A stretch of DNA of 64,000 nucleotides from an uncultured Alphaproteobacteria bacterium (GCA_903842595.1 CAIMMO010000121.1:1-64000); one strand, 5' to 3'. Counted from the first letter of the stretch, positions 46,762 to 55,391 are shown. Numbers and translations: made by a program. Notes: generated from the sequence alone by a model not told the origin.

Positions 46762-47732
46762 GCGACGACCAAAGCCGCTTTATCCGGCCGAAGGATCTCG
46801 ACAACGCCCAGCGCACCACGTGGACGGCGCAACTGATCTGGCGTCTCGAGGCGTTCGCGTGGGACTGGTTGTTCTGGACCCCCATGAGCCTCATGCCGGT
46901 CACATGGGCGTCGAACACGATTGCTGCCATCCTCAAGGCCGCCGGACCATTCACATCTCAGCACCGTACCATGATCCGGAACCTGCGCATGGCGTTCCCG
47001 AAGTGGACGCGGCAGCAGGCGGACGAGGTGGCGCGCGGCGCGTGGGAGACGCTCGGACGCACCGCTGGAGAGATGCCACATCTCGCGCGGATGAAGCCGT
47101 ATGCCCCAAACAGCCAGGTGGAGGTGATCGGCGCGGAACGGCTCGATGCGATCCGCGAGTCCGGCAAGCCAGCAGTGCTGATCGGCGGCCACTTTGCGAA
47201 CTGGGAGGTGATGGCGTCGTCAATCTGCAACCGGCCGCTGGATGCGCAGATAACCTACCGCTCCGCGAACAATCCCTACATCGACCTCCGCATCGCGAAG
47301 GCGCGGCACGCCTATGGCATCAATGTGCTGACACCCAAGGGCGCAGGCACGCGCGAGCTGATGCGCGCGCTGGGGCGCGGCCAGCCTATCGCGCTTATGA
47401 ACGACCAGAAATTCAACCAGGGGATCGCGGTCCCCTTTTTCGGGTACGATGCGATGACGGCGCCGGGCCCCACGCGCCTCGCGATGAAGTTCGGCGCGCC
47501 GCTGGTGCCGATCTCTTGCCTGCGAACGGCGCCAGGCCGCTATCGTGTGACGGTGCACGAACCCTTTATGCCGGACACCGATCCGGACGAAGACAAGGCA
47601 ATCTACAACACTGTGCTGCGCATCAACCAGTGGGTCGAGGCCCGCATACGCGAGGCGCCAGAGCAGTGGTTCTGGATGCATAACCGCTGGCCGAAAGAGG
47701 CTTGGGTAAAGGCGGGGGTGTTGGAAGACTAG
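46758..47732 (+). CDS. LpxL/LpxM-like late acyltransferase of lipid A
   Basis: 324 residues. One N-terminal membrane segment (FAWDWLFWTPMSLMPVTW), the HX4E motif in GGHFANWEVMA and the family blocks YRSANNPYIDL, ALMNDQKFNQGIAVPFFG and MHNRWPKEAW. It adds secondary fatty acyl chains to Kdo-lipid A. TTG start overlapping the lpxK stop; a weak start could keep its level below LpxK. Last of four overlapping lipid A genes. Confidence 0.9.
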   Translation: MSDDQSRFIRPKDLDNAQRTTWTAQLIWRLEAFAWDWLFWTPMSLMPVTWASNTIAAILKAAGPFTSQHRTMIRNLRMAFPKWTRQQADEVARGAWETLGRTAGEMPHLARMKPYAPNSQVEVIGAERLDAIRESGKPAVLIGGHFANWEVMASSICNRPLDAQITYRSANNPYIDLRIAKARHAYGINVLTPKGAGTRELMRALGRGQPIALMNDQKFNQGIAVPFFGYDAMTAPGPTRLAMKFGAPLVPISCLRTAPGRYRVTVHEPFMPDTDPDEDKAIYNTVLRINQWVEARIREAPEQWFWMHNRWPKEAWVKAGVLED

Positions 47733-47772
47733 CGTCGACCCGGCCGTCGCTTGCGCTCCGGCGTTCGGCGAT

Positions 47773-47798
47773 TGATCTGGTCCCCCCGGACCAGATCA
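47773..47798. repeat. Perfect 11-bp hairpin between convergent genes
   Basis: TGATCTGGTCC (47773-47783), loop CCCC, GGACCAGATCA (47788-47798). It lies between the lpxL-like gene (stop 47732) and the convergent hydrolase (stop 47819). No T-run on either side; a Rho-independent terminator without U-tract, or a dispersed palindromic repeat element, are both possible. Confidence 0.55.
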
Positions 47799-47818
47799 TC
47801 CGCTACGAGGACCGCGCG

Positions 47819-48775
47819 TCACCCCATGATCCCGATGCTGTCGTCGATGGTGCGGCGCACGGCGCCAACATAGTCGATGAGCTGGTGACCTTCGATCATG
47901 GCCTCGTAGAGCATCTTGAGCGCGTCACGGACGACGTAGGGGCGCTCCATCGGGATGAAGTGCGTCGTGCCGGGGACGCGCGTGACGGCGGCGTCGGGCC
48001 GGATCGCGTGGACGCGACCGTCGGCGTCTGGGACCGTGGTAGATTCCTTGTCCGCCTGCAGCAATATGATGGGAATGCGCTTCTTGCGCAGACGGCGCAA
48101 TGCGGCCCATGGCCGATAGCGGTGCGCCGCGAACACGGCGGACTCCCATTCGGGGGCGCAGGCGAGCTGGAACGTGCCGTCATCCTGACGCAGCACGCCG
48201 TCGACGACATAGTCGTCGAGGAACGGCGAGCGCCACGTCTTGAAAGCGCCCCGGCCGCGCAGAGCCTCGGCGGCTTCACTGGGCGACCCAAAGTCGCGGC
48301 GTCGCCTCAGCGCCTGCTTCGCCAGTGCGTGCTTCTGGATAAACATGTTGAGGATCGGGAAATTGTACGCCCTGTAGACGCTTCTCCGCATCAAGACGGG
48401 GTCGACGAGGACGAGGCCTTTCACGAGATCCGGCCGCTTGCCCGCGACTAGCAGGGCGACCGTCCCGCCCATGGAGTGGCCGCCGAGCACTGCCCCATCC
48501 GGCGCGGTCTTCTCCAGCAACTGGATGACGTCGTCGCGAAACTTCGCCCAGGACTTCATCCGCCGCGGATTGGCCGGCAGGCGTGACCGTCCATGGCCGC
48601 GCAGGTCGATGGCGGCGGCATGCATCTGGCCGCCTAGCGGCTCGAGGATCGACTGGTAGGTGACGGCGTTGAACCCGGTCGCATGCAGGAACAACACGTC
48701 GATCGGCCGCACAGGATCGCCAAAGGCAATCCCCGATGCTTCCCCATCTTTCAACTCTACACGAAACCTGCGCAT
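47819..48775 (-). CDS. Alpha/beta-hydrolase
   Basis: 318 residues. HATGFNAVTYQSIL (oxyanion region), DLRGHGRSRLP, the nucleophile elbow GHSMGGTVALL, and the catalytic His in PGTTHFIPMERP. An acidic member is likely in LLQADKESTTVPD. Typical of esterases or lipases; substrate unknown. It stands alone on the minus strand, 9 bp from the next start. Confidence 0.9.
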   Translation of the reverse strand: MRRFRVELKDGEASGIAFGDPVRPIDVLFLHATGFNAVTYQSILEPLGGQMHAAAIDLRGHGRSRLPANPRRMKSWAKFRDDVIQLLEKTAPDGAVLGGHSMGGTVALLVAGKRPDLVKGLVLVDPVLMRRSVYRAYNFPILNMFIQKHALAKQALRRRRDFGSPSEAAEALRGRGAFKTWRSPFLDDYVVDGVLRQDDGTFQLACAPEWESAVFAAHRYRPWAALRRLRKKRIPIILLQADKESTTVPDADGRVHAIRPDAAVTRVPGTTHFIPMERPYVVRDALKMLYEAMIEGHQLIDYVGAVRRTIDDSIGIMG

Positions 48776-48784
48776 GCAGCGCGT

Positions 48785-49522
48785 TTAGCCTCCAAACACC
48801 TTGCGCAGAAGATCACTTGTCCGCTTCACGGGGTCGCGGCGAATCGCCTGCTCTTCGCGAGCGAGGTAATAGAACAATCCGTTCAGCGCACCAGTCGTCG
48901 CCTCCTCGGCGAGCCAGGTCTTCGTGTCGGTCTTCAGGACGCCTGCGCCGTACTTGGCTACCGCCCCGTCGAGGGCGCTAAGTGCGCCGGAGGATTGCAA
49001 CGCCTGCGTAAACTGGGGACGCAGAGCCTGCCGGAGGTTCACCTCGGTCTTCTGGCGGAGGAAAGTCGTTGCGGCTGAATCACCGCCGCGAAGGATGGTT
49101 ATGGCATCGTCGAACGTCATCGACTTGACAGCCTCGGCCACCATCTTGCCCGCTGCTGGCGCGGCAGCCTCGGCAGCACGGTTTACACGGCGCTGCAGAT
49201 CATCGAGCGGCCCTGCCATCCCGAATGGCGATAGTCGCTTGTGCGCCTGCCCCAGCACGCCTGGCAGCGGAATACGAACAGCGGGATCGCCCATATACCC
49301 GTTCACGGCAGAAAGGCGCTCGGTCGCCAGTCCGCCGGCAACTGACAGAGCTTCCTTAAGGCCGGCCGCAACGTCACCCTTGGTCAGGTTGCCTTTGTCG
49401 CCGGGCATGGACTTGTGGAGGATATCGGAGGCGATCTTGCCAAGATCCTGCGCGCGCGCCGGCGTGGAGGCCGCCAGAGCCACGCTCAGCGCGAGACCCA
49501 ATCCTGCTGTTCCGGCGTGCAT
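48785..49522 (-). CDS. Exported DUF4197 protein
   Basis: 245 residues with signal peptide ending near PARAQ. The DUF4197 blocks are GDVAAGLKEALSVAGGLATERL, DPAVRIPLPGVL, LDDLQRRVNRAAEAAAPAAGKM and SMTFDDAITILRGGDSAATTFLRQKT. Periplasmic; function not known. The stop is 10 bp from the hydrolase start, so it probably leads a two-gene unit. Confidence 0.85.
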   Translation of the reverse strand: MHAGTAGLGLALSVALAASTPARAQDLGKIASDILHKSMPGDKGNLTKGDVAAGLKEALSVAGGLATERLSAVNGYMGDPAVRIPLPGVLGQAHKRLSPFGMAGPLDDLQRRVNRAAEAAAPAAGKMVAEAVKSMTFDDAITILRGGDSAATTFLRQKTEVNLRQALRPQFTQALQSSGALSALDGAVAKYGAGVLKTDTKTWLAEEATTGALNGLFYYLAREEQAIRRDPVKRTSDLLRKVFGG

Positions 49523-49644
49523 GCTGCCTCCCGCTGCGCAACCGGGCGGATAGGACAGGCAAAGAGGGGCCGCGTCAAACGGGTCGCATTGCTTGCTCTG
49601 GTTGGCTAGGCTGGGCCCGGAAACGCAATCCAGGGACGTAAATC

Positions 49645-50493
49645 ATGTCAGCCCAGCATTCCTGCTTCGAGGTCTCAATCACTGATCGGGTCGCCCATAT
49701 CAGGTTTTCTCGCCCTGAAAGGCTGAACACATTTACCCCGGAGGCCTGGATCGAGCTGCCGGCGATTGTGAAGGATATCGATCGCAACGCACGGGCCCGC
49801 TGCATCGTGGTGTCGTCGTCCGGCAAGCATTTCACCGCCGGCATGGACCTCGCAGTTTTTACCAAGCCGGAGGGGATCACCAGCGAAGCCCGCGACCCGC
49901 ATCTGCGCGCGGAGAAGTTTCGTGCGGACCTTTCTGCGTTGCAGGATGCGTTCACCTGCCTCGATCAGGCGCGCATGCCGGTGATCGTCTGTGTTCAGGG
50001 CGGCTGCATTGGCGCTGGCGTCGACATGATTTCAGCGTGCGATATCCGGCTGGCGACGAAGGATGCGTTCTTCTGCATCCAGGAAATCAATATCGGCATG
50101 ACAGCTGACGTCGGCACCTTCCCTCGCCTGTGCAAGCTTCTGCCTGAGGGCTGGGTACGCCAGATTTCCTACACGGGCGAGCGGCTACCCGCGACGCGCG
50201 CGCGCGACCTTGGGCTGGTCAACGAAGTGTTCGACACGCAGGAGGCGATGCTCGATCACGCGATGGCACTGGCCCGCGAGATTGCCGCCAAGAACCCGCT
50301 CGCCGTCACCGGCTCCAAGGCGATGATCAACTACGCGCGCGATCACACGATTGCGGACGGGCTGGACTATATCGGCGTGTGGAATGCCGCGATGCTTTCG
50401 GGCGCGCATATGCGCGAGGCATTCGTCGCAAAGGCGGAGAAGCGGGACGCAGCGTTTTCCGACCTTCTGCCGTTGCGGGATGGCCCGATCTAG
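49645..50493 (+). CDS. Enoyl-CoA hydratase/isomerase, dienoyl-CoA isomerase-like (ECH1)
   Basis: 282 residues. Crotonase fold with the oxyanion block GKHFTAGMDLAVF and GCIGAGVDMISACDIRLA; the ECH1-type active site is visible in AFFCIQEINIGMTADVGTF, where Glu and Asp match the two catalytic acids of delta(3,5)-delta(2,4)-dienoyl-CoA isomerase. It would allow oxidation of unsaturated fatty acids with odd-numbered double bonds. It ends 4 bp into the convergent small gene. Confidence 0.88.
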   Translation: MSAQHSCFEVSITDRVAHIRFSRPERLNTFTPEAWIELPAIVKDIDRNARARCIVVSSSGKHFTAGMDLAVFTKPEGITSEARDPHLRAEKFRADLSALQDAFTCLDQARMPVIVCVQGGCIGAGVDMISACDIRLATKDAFFCIQEINIGMTADVGTFPRLCKLLPEGWVRQISYTGERLPATRARDLGLVNEVFDTQEAMLDHAMALAREIAAKNPLAVTGSKAMINYARDHTIADGLDYIGVWNAAMLSGAHMREAFVAKAEKRDAAFSDLLPLRDGPI

Positions 50494-50795
50494 GCAGCGC
50501 GGCTGAACAGGCCCTGCGCGGAATAGACCAGCCGACCGCCCGACCGGGCCTCGATCGACGCGAACACGATGGATCGCGCGCGCTTGTCCACACGGAGCGT
50601 GCAGCATACGTCGCGATGCCCAAGTTCCTGAGACGTCACATCCAGCGACAGGGAGGCCAACCGCATGTCTGTCCCGGCTGCCTCGCCCAGCGCAGCCATT
50701 GCATGTGCCGAACATTTCTGAGGATCAGGAGCACCGGGCCCGCCGAGACGGTCGGGTGATAGCGTTGAAAGGGATTGATCTTCACTGGCCATCAC
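50490..50795 (-). CDS. Small hypothetical protein, hotdog-like
   Basis: 101 residues. The second half (LDVTSQELGHRDVCCTLRVDKRARSIVFASIEARSGGRL) has the alternating pattern of the last strands of a hotdog fold, but the catalytic helix region at the front is short or absent. Convergent with the dienoyl-CoA isomerase gene (4-bp overlap of stops). May be a degenerate thioesterase or a partner subunit. Moderate doubt that it is expressed. Confidence 0.5.
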   Translation of the reverse strand: MMASEDQSLSTLSPDRLGGPGAPDPQKCSAHAMAALGEAAGTDMRLASLSLDVTSQELGHRDVCCTLRVDKRARSIVFASIEARSGGRLVYSAQGLFSRAA

Positions 50796-51096
50796 GCAGG
50801 CCTAGATACAGAAACGGCCGCTGTGAAGCGGGCGGTTCACTGCGCAGAGGGCGGAGGAAGCGACTTCCCGACGGAGTGGTCTCGGGGGGTCTGGGGGGAG
50901 ACGGACAAGACCGCCACCGCCGGGAAGCACAATTGGAAAACGCGGTCTGCCAAAAGCAGTTCCAGCGGCCCGCGACTTTTCTCTGTTTCTCGACTCACGG
51001 CCCAGTGAGCGGGCTTACGTCGTTGATTCTTAAGAGCTCAAGCCAAAACGGGCGGCCCCACAGGACCACCCGCCAGGTTGGTACGCTACAAGGAGA
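50796..51096. other. 300-bp gap with a terminator
   Basis: No gene seen. The right end holds the strong minus-strand hairpin at 51045-51072 that ends the 51097 gene. The left part must hold the promoter of the small gene starting at 50795 (minus strand). No repeats noticed otherwise. Confidence 0.5.
51045..51072 (-). terminator. Intrinsic terminator of the 51097 gene
   Basis: On the minus strand CGGGTGGTCC / GGGCCGCCCG form a 10-bp stem (two G-T pairs) with a TGTG loop, followed directly by TTTTGG. It lies 24 bp beyond the stop at 51097, a textbook Rho-independent arrangement that also supports the upstream gene being real. Confidence 0.8.
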
Positions 51097-51519
51097 TCAA
51101 GCTACGCTACGCACTGCACTGGCTGGAGCGTTCGGTGCGCCGAAAATGTCGCCCAAGTGGCCGACACCGGAAACACCGAACGCGGATTGAGAACACTTGC
51201 CGATCGCCGGAAACAGCCGGCCGATTTCGTAGGGACCAAGCCCGACCGAATGCAGGTCGGCCATGAGGCGCTCGACAACGGCCATACGGCCACCCGGTGT
51301 ACGCTCGATGAGGCGGGCCACCACGCCGGTGGGCGCGCCGATCTGGCTACCCATGGTTGCGGCCAGGGTGCGAGCGCCGGGAATGCGCGCGAAGAATTCA
51401 GCTGCGATGGGAGCGCCCTGTCGTTCGGCAGCATTCAGCACGATGCCGATGGCGGCCTCGGCCTTCGCGTGCGTCAGACCGGCGGTCTTCGACAACTCGT
51501 TGATGAACGCGTTCAGCAT
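51097..51519 (-). CDS. Hypothetical protein, helical
   Basis: 140 residues, predicted all helical: MLNAFINELSKTAGL, KAEAAIGIVLNAAERQG, PIAAEFFARIPGARTLAATMG, then GGRMAVVERLMADLHSVG and a Gly/Ser-rich end. No signal peptide or TM. Looks like a DUF2267/DUF2780-type small helical protein but I cannot place it. GGGG precedes the ATG at 51519; the frame is open further to 51621 but overlaps the next gene there. Own terminator. Confidence 0.6.
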   Translation of the reverse strand: MLNAFINELSKTAGLTHAKAEAAIGIVLNAAERQGAPIAAEFFARIPGARTLAATMGSQIGAPTGVVARLIERTPGGRMAVVERLMADLHSVGLGPYEIGRLFPAIGKCSQSAFGVSGVGHLGDIFGAPNAPASAVRSVA

Positions 51520-51574
51520 CCGGACCCCGCAATCGACATGAAGCTGATAGTGCCCGGCTAAGGTTGCCGGGGTC

Positions 51575-52372
51575 TTAAGGCTGCGAGTTCTCAGCGGAAT
51601 CCGTGGGGTCACAGGCGCCATAGAGCGCGGCAGGCTCGCCGCGCAGCTTGGCCCACATCTGGTCGCCCCAGGAATAGTGCCACCACTCGGTCGGATTGTT
51701 GGCGAAGCCCGCCTCGGCCATCACCCAGTAGAGAATCCGGCGGTTGGCGCGCGCCTCTTCATCCGACATCGACCCAATCGGCTTCTGCTCAAAGGCATCT
51801 GTCCACGCATCCTCAGTCACATCATCGAACAGGCCGCCCATGAAGAGCGGCTGGCCGGTGGCCCTGAAGCGAAGGGTGAGGTCGACGGCGCCTCCGGTTG
51901 AATGCGGCGATGGCGATGCACCGCCGGCGCTTGGCGCGGCCCAGTATTTCTCCACCTCATCGACAAGCTCCTGCCCGTCGAGATGCGGCGCACGCTGACG
52001 GAGCCAGGCCGGAAACCAGACGTCATGAAAGTGGCGCTGCACAGCCTGCGGACGCCATGCATCGAACAGGTATACTTCTAGCCCTGCGCTTGCGAGGCGC
52101 GCATTCAACGCAAGCAGCTTCTCGCCCACGGACTGGCGGATGAAGAGACCTGCGATCGAGCCCGGGATCCGCTCATGGTAGGGAGGGTTGAAGGGCATGT
52201 TGTAGTGGTTGACCCCCGCCAGCCCGAACCCTGTCGCCTCGACGCAAGGCTCGCTTGCCAGGGCGCTGTCACCCGCAATCGGTACATCCTGGCGGTAGCC
52301 GCGCTTGCGCGCTTGCGCCGCCGCCGAGGAAGGCAGGACACGACCCTTGAGGTGAATCAGATCAGGCGTCAT
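51575..52372 (-). CDS. D-alanyl-D-alanine dipeptidase (VanX/DdpX type)
   Basis: 265 residues. The zinc-ligand set of the VanX family is complete: SPHSTGGAVDLTL (His, Asp) and EWWHYSWGDQMW (catalytic Glu, His), plus the substrate Arg in YLFDAWRPQAVQRHF. It cleaves D-Ala-D-Ala; with no vanH, vanA or ddl beside it, a wall-turnover or nutrient role like DdpX fits better than glycopeptide resistance. No cleavable signal peptide is evident, so probably cytoplasmic. Confidence 0.9.
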   Translation of the reverse strand: MTPDLIHLKGRVLPSSAAAQARKRGYRQDVPIAGDSALASEPCVEATGFGLAGVNHYNMPFNPPYHERIPGSIAGLFIRQSVGEKLLALNARLASAGLEVYLFDAWRPQAVQRHFHDVWFPAWLRQRAPHLDGQELVDEVEKYWAAPSAGGASPSPHSTGGAVDLTLRFRATGQPLFMGGLFDDVTEDAWTDAFEQKPIGSMSDEEARANRRILYWVMAEAGFANNPTEWWHYSWGDQMWAKLRGEPAALYGACDPTDSAENSQP

Positions 52373-52844
52373 GCGCAGAGACTACGTAACCCGGCACGCC
52401 GCGACAAACCTTGACGGTACCTCGGAAAGCACCGCGGCGTTTCCGCTGCCATGAAGACCCGTCATGAGGCGGCACCTCCCACCGTTATTCAACTGTTTCA
52501 CTGGTGGGAAATAGTCGATTGCGTGTTCTGGCGCGTGCTGCAGGACAATCTAGGCCTGCTGGTGACGTGCATCTCGTTCTGCGCGTGTTTTTCGATCTTC
52601 CAGTCCATCGACGCGCGCCCGATAGACTGGCGTGTCCACTGCCACGATCTCGCTCGGGACCCAGCTCAAAAAGGTCCGTGAACTTGCGCCCGACACCCAA
52701 GGAAGGCGCCTGACACCGCTCCGGGCCACCTTCCCGCGACAACTCGCGCCCAGCCGCTTCAGACAGCCGGGCGCGTCTTGTTGCAATCCGGCAAAATCTG
52801 TCGCTTAAGCTAGCGCCAAACAGGCACGGACGGAGGATTTTTTG
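52373..52844. other. Gene-poor gap before the thiolase
   Basis: About 470 bp. One 7-bp hairpin stem, CGCGCCC / GGGCGCG (52745-52775, long loop), followed by TCTTG, and the 8-bp palindrome GCTTAAGC (52802-52809) near the probable promoter of the thiolase. A plus-strand open frame at 52451-52681 has no ribosome binding site and unlikely composition. Shine-Dalgarno CGGAGGA (52831-52837) belongs to the thiolase gene. Confidence 0.45.
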
Positions 52845-54065
52845 ATGCGTGAGGCAGTGATCGTTTCGACGGCCCGGACGGGGCTCGCGAAATCGGTTCG
52901 AGGCGGGTTCAACATGACCCACGGTGCGGCGCTTGGCGGGCATGCGATCAAGCATGCCGTCGAACGCGCCAAGCTCGACCCCAAGGAAGTGGAAGATGTC
53001 TATCTCGGCTGCGCCAACCCTGAAGGCGCAACAGGCGGCAACATCGCACGTCAGGCTGCCCTCTGGGCCGACATGCCGGTGTCCGTGGCCGGCGGGACGA
53101 TCAACCGCTTCTGCTCCTCGGGCCTCAACGCCATCGCCCTTGCCGCTCACCAGATCCACGACGGCGCGGACATCATGGTCGGCGGCGGCGTCGAGTCGAT
53201 ATCGCTGGTGCAGTTCGGACCCCGTGCTCCGGCCGCCCCGGATGGCCGCAATCGCGCACTGGATGAAAAACTGCTCGCGAAGATCCCCGCCATCTACATG
53301 ACGATGATCGAGACTGCCGAAATCGTCGCCGAGCGCTACGGCGTGAGCCGCGAATCCCAGGACGAGTACGCCCTGCAGTCGCAGCAGCGCACGGCCGCCG
53401 CGCAGGCCGCTGGTCTCTACAAGGACGAGATCGTCCCGATGAAGACCAAATACGCCGTCACCAACAAGGAGACGGGCGAAGTCACCATCCAGGACGGCGA
53501 GGTCACGCGTGACGATTGCAACCGTCCGCAGACGACGCTCGCTGATCTCCAGAAACTTCCGCCCGTCTTCAAGGGCGGCCAGAAGATCCAGGAAGGTAAG
53601 TACGTCACCGCCGGCAACGCCTCGCAGTTTTCGGACGGTGGCGCAGCGCTTGTGCTGATGGAAGCGAAGGAAGCCGCCCGGCGCGGTCTCTCCCCGCTCG
53701 GCGCCTTCCGCGGCTTTGCCGTCGCCGGCTGCGAGCCTGACGAGATGGGCATTGGCCCGGTGTTCGCAGTTCCGCGTCTGCTCGCGCGTCATGGCCTGAA
53801 AGTCGATGACATCGACCTCTGGGAGCTAAACGAGGCGTTTGCGTCGCAGTGCCTCTATTCTCGCGACAAGCTCGGGATCGATCCGGCCAAGTACAACGTC
53901 AACGGCGGCTCGATCTCGATCGGCCACCCGTACGGCGTGACCGGCGCCCGTTGCGCAGGCCATCTCCTCCTCGAGGGCAAGCGTCGCAAGGCGAAGTACG
54001 GCGTCGTGACGATGTGCATCGGAGGCGGCCAGGGCGCAGCAGGACTGTTCGAAATCTTCAACTGA
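52845..54065 (+). CDS. Acetyl-CoA acyltransferase (thiolase)
   Basis: 406 residues. Nucleophilic Cys in NRFCSSGLNAIAL, His in GHPYGVTGAR, second Cys in CIGGGQGAAGLF and the NEAFASQ motif. Either degradative thiolase or acetyl-CoA acetyltransferase; EYALQSQQRTAAAQAAGLYKDEIVPM is the usual covering loop. It starts at ATG 52845 with CGGAGGA 7 nt upstream. Single-gene unit ended by a terminator. Distinct in sequence from the thiolase at 8.3 kb. Confidence 0.94.
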   Translation: MREAVIVSTARTGLAKSVRGGFNMTHGAALGGHAIKHAVERAKLDPKEVEDVYLGCANPEGATGGNIARQAALWADMPVSVAGGTINRFCSSGLNAIALAAHQIHDGADIMVGGGVESISLVQFGPRAPAAPDGRNRALDEKLLAKIPAIYMTMIETAEIVAERYGVSRESQDEYALQSQQRTAAAQAAGLYKDEIVPMKTKYAVTNKETGEVTIQDGEVTRDDCNRPQTTLADLQKLPPVFKGGQKIQEGKYVTAGNASQFSDGGAALVLMEAKEAARRGLSPLGAFRGFAVAGCEPDEMGIGPVFAVPRLLARHGLKVDDIDLWELNEAFASQCLYSRDKLGIDPAKYNVNGGSISIGHPYGVTGARCAGHLLLEGKRRKAKYGVVTMCIGGGQGAAGLFEIFN

Positions 54066-54089
54066 GTTTGACGGACGATCGAATCGAAG

Positions 54090-54118
54090 ACGGCCCGGTG
54101 GAAGCATCGGGCCGTTTT
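54090..54118 (+). terminator. Thiolase terminator
   Basis: ACGGCCCG (54090-54097) and CGGGCCGT (54108-54115) form an 8-bp perfect stem with a 10-base loop, followed by TTT. It starts 25 bp after the thiolase stop. Confidence 0.8.
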
Positions 54119-54182
54119 GCATTCGGTCTTGTGCCATTCATCTGCCTGATTTTCCATCGAGCCTCTGAACAGGAGAGTAGTC

Positions 54183-54764
54183 ATGCGCTCGATGATCCTC
54201 GCGATAGCCGGACTCGCAGTGGCCTCCTGCGGTCAACCTGAACCTGGCGCTGCTGCCGTGACGCCAGAAACATCCATCGTCGCCGCGCCAATTCCGTCCC
54301 CTGCGATCGACGGGTGGGAAATTGACCAGACAGCTTACGCGAAGATCAACACACCGCTTACTACAATGGCGGGCGCGAAAGCCGACGGATCAGCCTTCGA
54401 CGCTGACTCTTTGCGTGGTCGCTGGACGATCCTCGGGCTGTGGTCCAGCCCGCCGCCTGCTGACGAAGCCAGCTTCACGGCGGCGTTGAGTTCAGCAGCA
54501 GACCAGGATCCCGTTCTCGATGTTCTGGTCATCCACGCCGCAGGAACCGCGCCGCAGCCCGCGCCGCCCTGGCCAATGATGCAAGACAGCGGCATGCTTC
54601 TCAGCACGCTCGCACCGCCGACATCGCCGGCCTACCTTCTCGTGGGGCCAGATCTCAACATCGAGGCGTATCGTGGGCCGCTTTCTGCCACGCCCGACGA
54701 CGGCATCAAGTCGGTGATCCGCGGCGTCGCTGAAGTCCGCAAGCATATGGCAGCACCACAGTAA
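54183..54764 (+). CDS. Lipoprotein with thioredoxin/SCO-like fold lacking cysteines
   Basis: 193 residues with lipobox VASC at Cys16. The mature part has the AhpC/TlpA/SCO-type order: KADGSAFDADSLRGRWTILGLWSSPPPADEASFTAAL, then VLDVLVIHAAG and SPAYLLVGPDLNIEAYRG (the cis-Pro region). At the place of WCxxC it reads WSSPP, and there is no other Cys, so redox chemistry is not possible; it would act in binding or is a relic. GGAG precedes the ATG. Its stop abuts the convergent GST stop. Confidence 0.7.
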   Translation: MRSMILAIAGLAVASCGQPEPGAAAVTPETSIVAAPIPSPAIDGWEIDQTAYAKINTPLTTMAGAKADGSAFDADSLRGRWTILGLWSSPPPADEASFTAALSSAADQDPVLDVLVIHAAGTAPQPAPPWPMMQDSGMLLSTLAPPTSPAYLLVGPDLNIEAYRGPLSATPDDGIKSVIRGVAEVRKHMAAPQ

Positions 54765-55391
54765 TCAGCGGCCCAGCGCGTACTCGCCGCCCTTCGCAAG
54801 GGCGCGTTTCCATGCCGGGCGAGCATGAATGCGGTCGAGCCACGCGTTGAAGTTCGGATAGGACGGTAGCGCGCCTTGCGCCCGCGCCACTTCGGCGACG
54901 AAGCTCATCTGCACATCCGCGCCCGTCAGACTGTCGCCGACGAAGAACTGGCGGCCGACGAGATGCCCCTCGATGAAGCTAAGGTGGTTCGCGGTCTCGC
55001 TGGAAATCCGCGGCTCGAGCGGTGCTGCGGCCTCCTTGAGGCGTCCCACATAGAGCCGGAGCATCAGCGGCAACATCGCCGAGCCTTCGCCATAGTGGAG
55101 CCACTGGACGTAGCTGTCGTAGGCGGGCGTCGATACAGCCGGCTGCATGGCCCCGCGGCCATGATGCCTGATGATGTAGTCGATGATCGCACCGGTCTCG
55201 ATTATGGTGACATCGCCCTCGGTGATGACCGGGCTCTTGCCCAACGGGCTGACCGCCCTCAGCTCCGGCGGGGCCAGTCGCGTCTGCGCATCGCGCTGGT
55301 AGATCTTCAGCTCATAGGGATGCTCCAACTCCTCCAGCAGCCACAGAATGCGCTGCGAGCGTGACTCGTTGAGGTGGTGAACGGTGAGCAT
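54765..55391 (-). CDS. Glutathione S-transferase (second copy)
   Basis: 208 residues. N-terminal MLTVHHLNESRSQRILWLLEELEHPYEL, cis-Pro GKSPVITEGD, TIIETGAIIDYII (glutathione binding), and the C-terminal NFNAWLDRIHARPAWKRAL. The Ser in NESRSQRI is a likely catalytic residue. The open frame runs up to 55550, but family similarity starts at ATG 55391. It differs from the GST at 30.7 kb. Confidence 0.9.
   Translation of the reverse strand: MLTVHHLNESRSQRILWLLEELEHPYELKIYQRDAQTRLAPPELRAVSPLGKSPVITEGDVTIIETGAIIDYIIRHHGRGAMQPAVSTPAYDSYVQWLHYGEGSAMLPLMLRLYVGRLKEAAAPLEPRISSETANHLSFIEGHLVGRQFFVGDSLTGADVQMSFVAEVARAQGALPSYPNFNAWLDRIHARPAWKRALAKGGEYALGR

Noticed and set aside
51575-52372. Glycopeptide resistance cluster
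   Set aside because: Only the VanX-like dipeptidase is present; no vanH, vanA, vanR or vanS nearby, so a housekeeping role is more likely.
52451-52681. 76-codon plus-strand frame before the thiolase
   Set aside because: No ribosome binding site, Trp/Cys-rich and unlike a real protein, and inside the probable promoter region.
52485-53792. Minus-strand open frame of about 435 codons
   Set aside because: Covers the thiolase on the opposite strand; composition is that of an antisense shadow.
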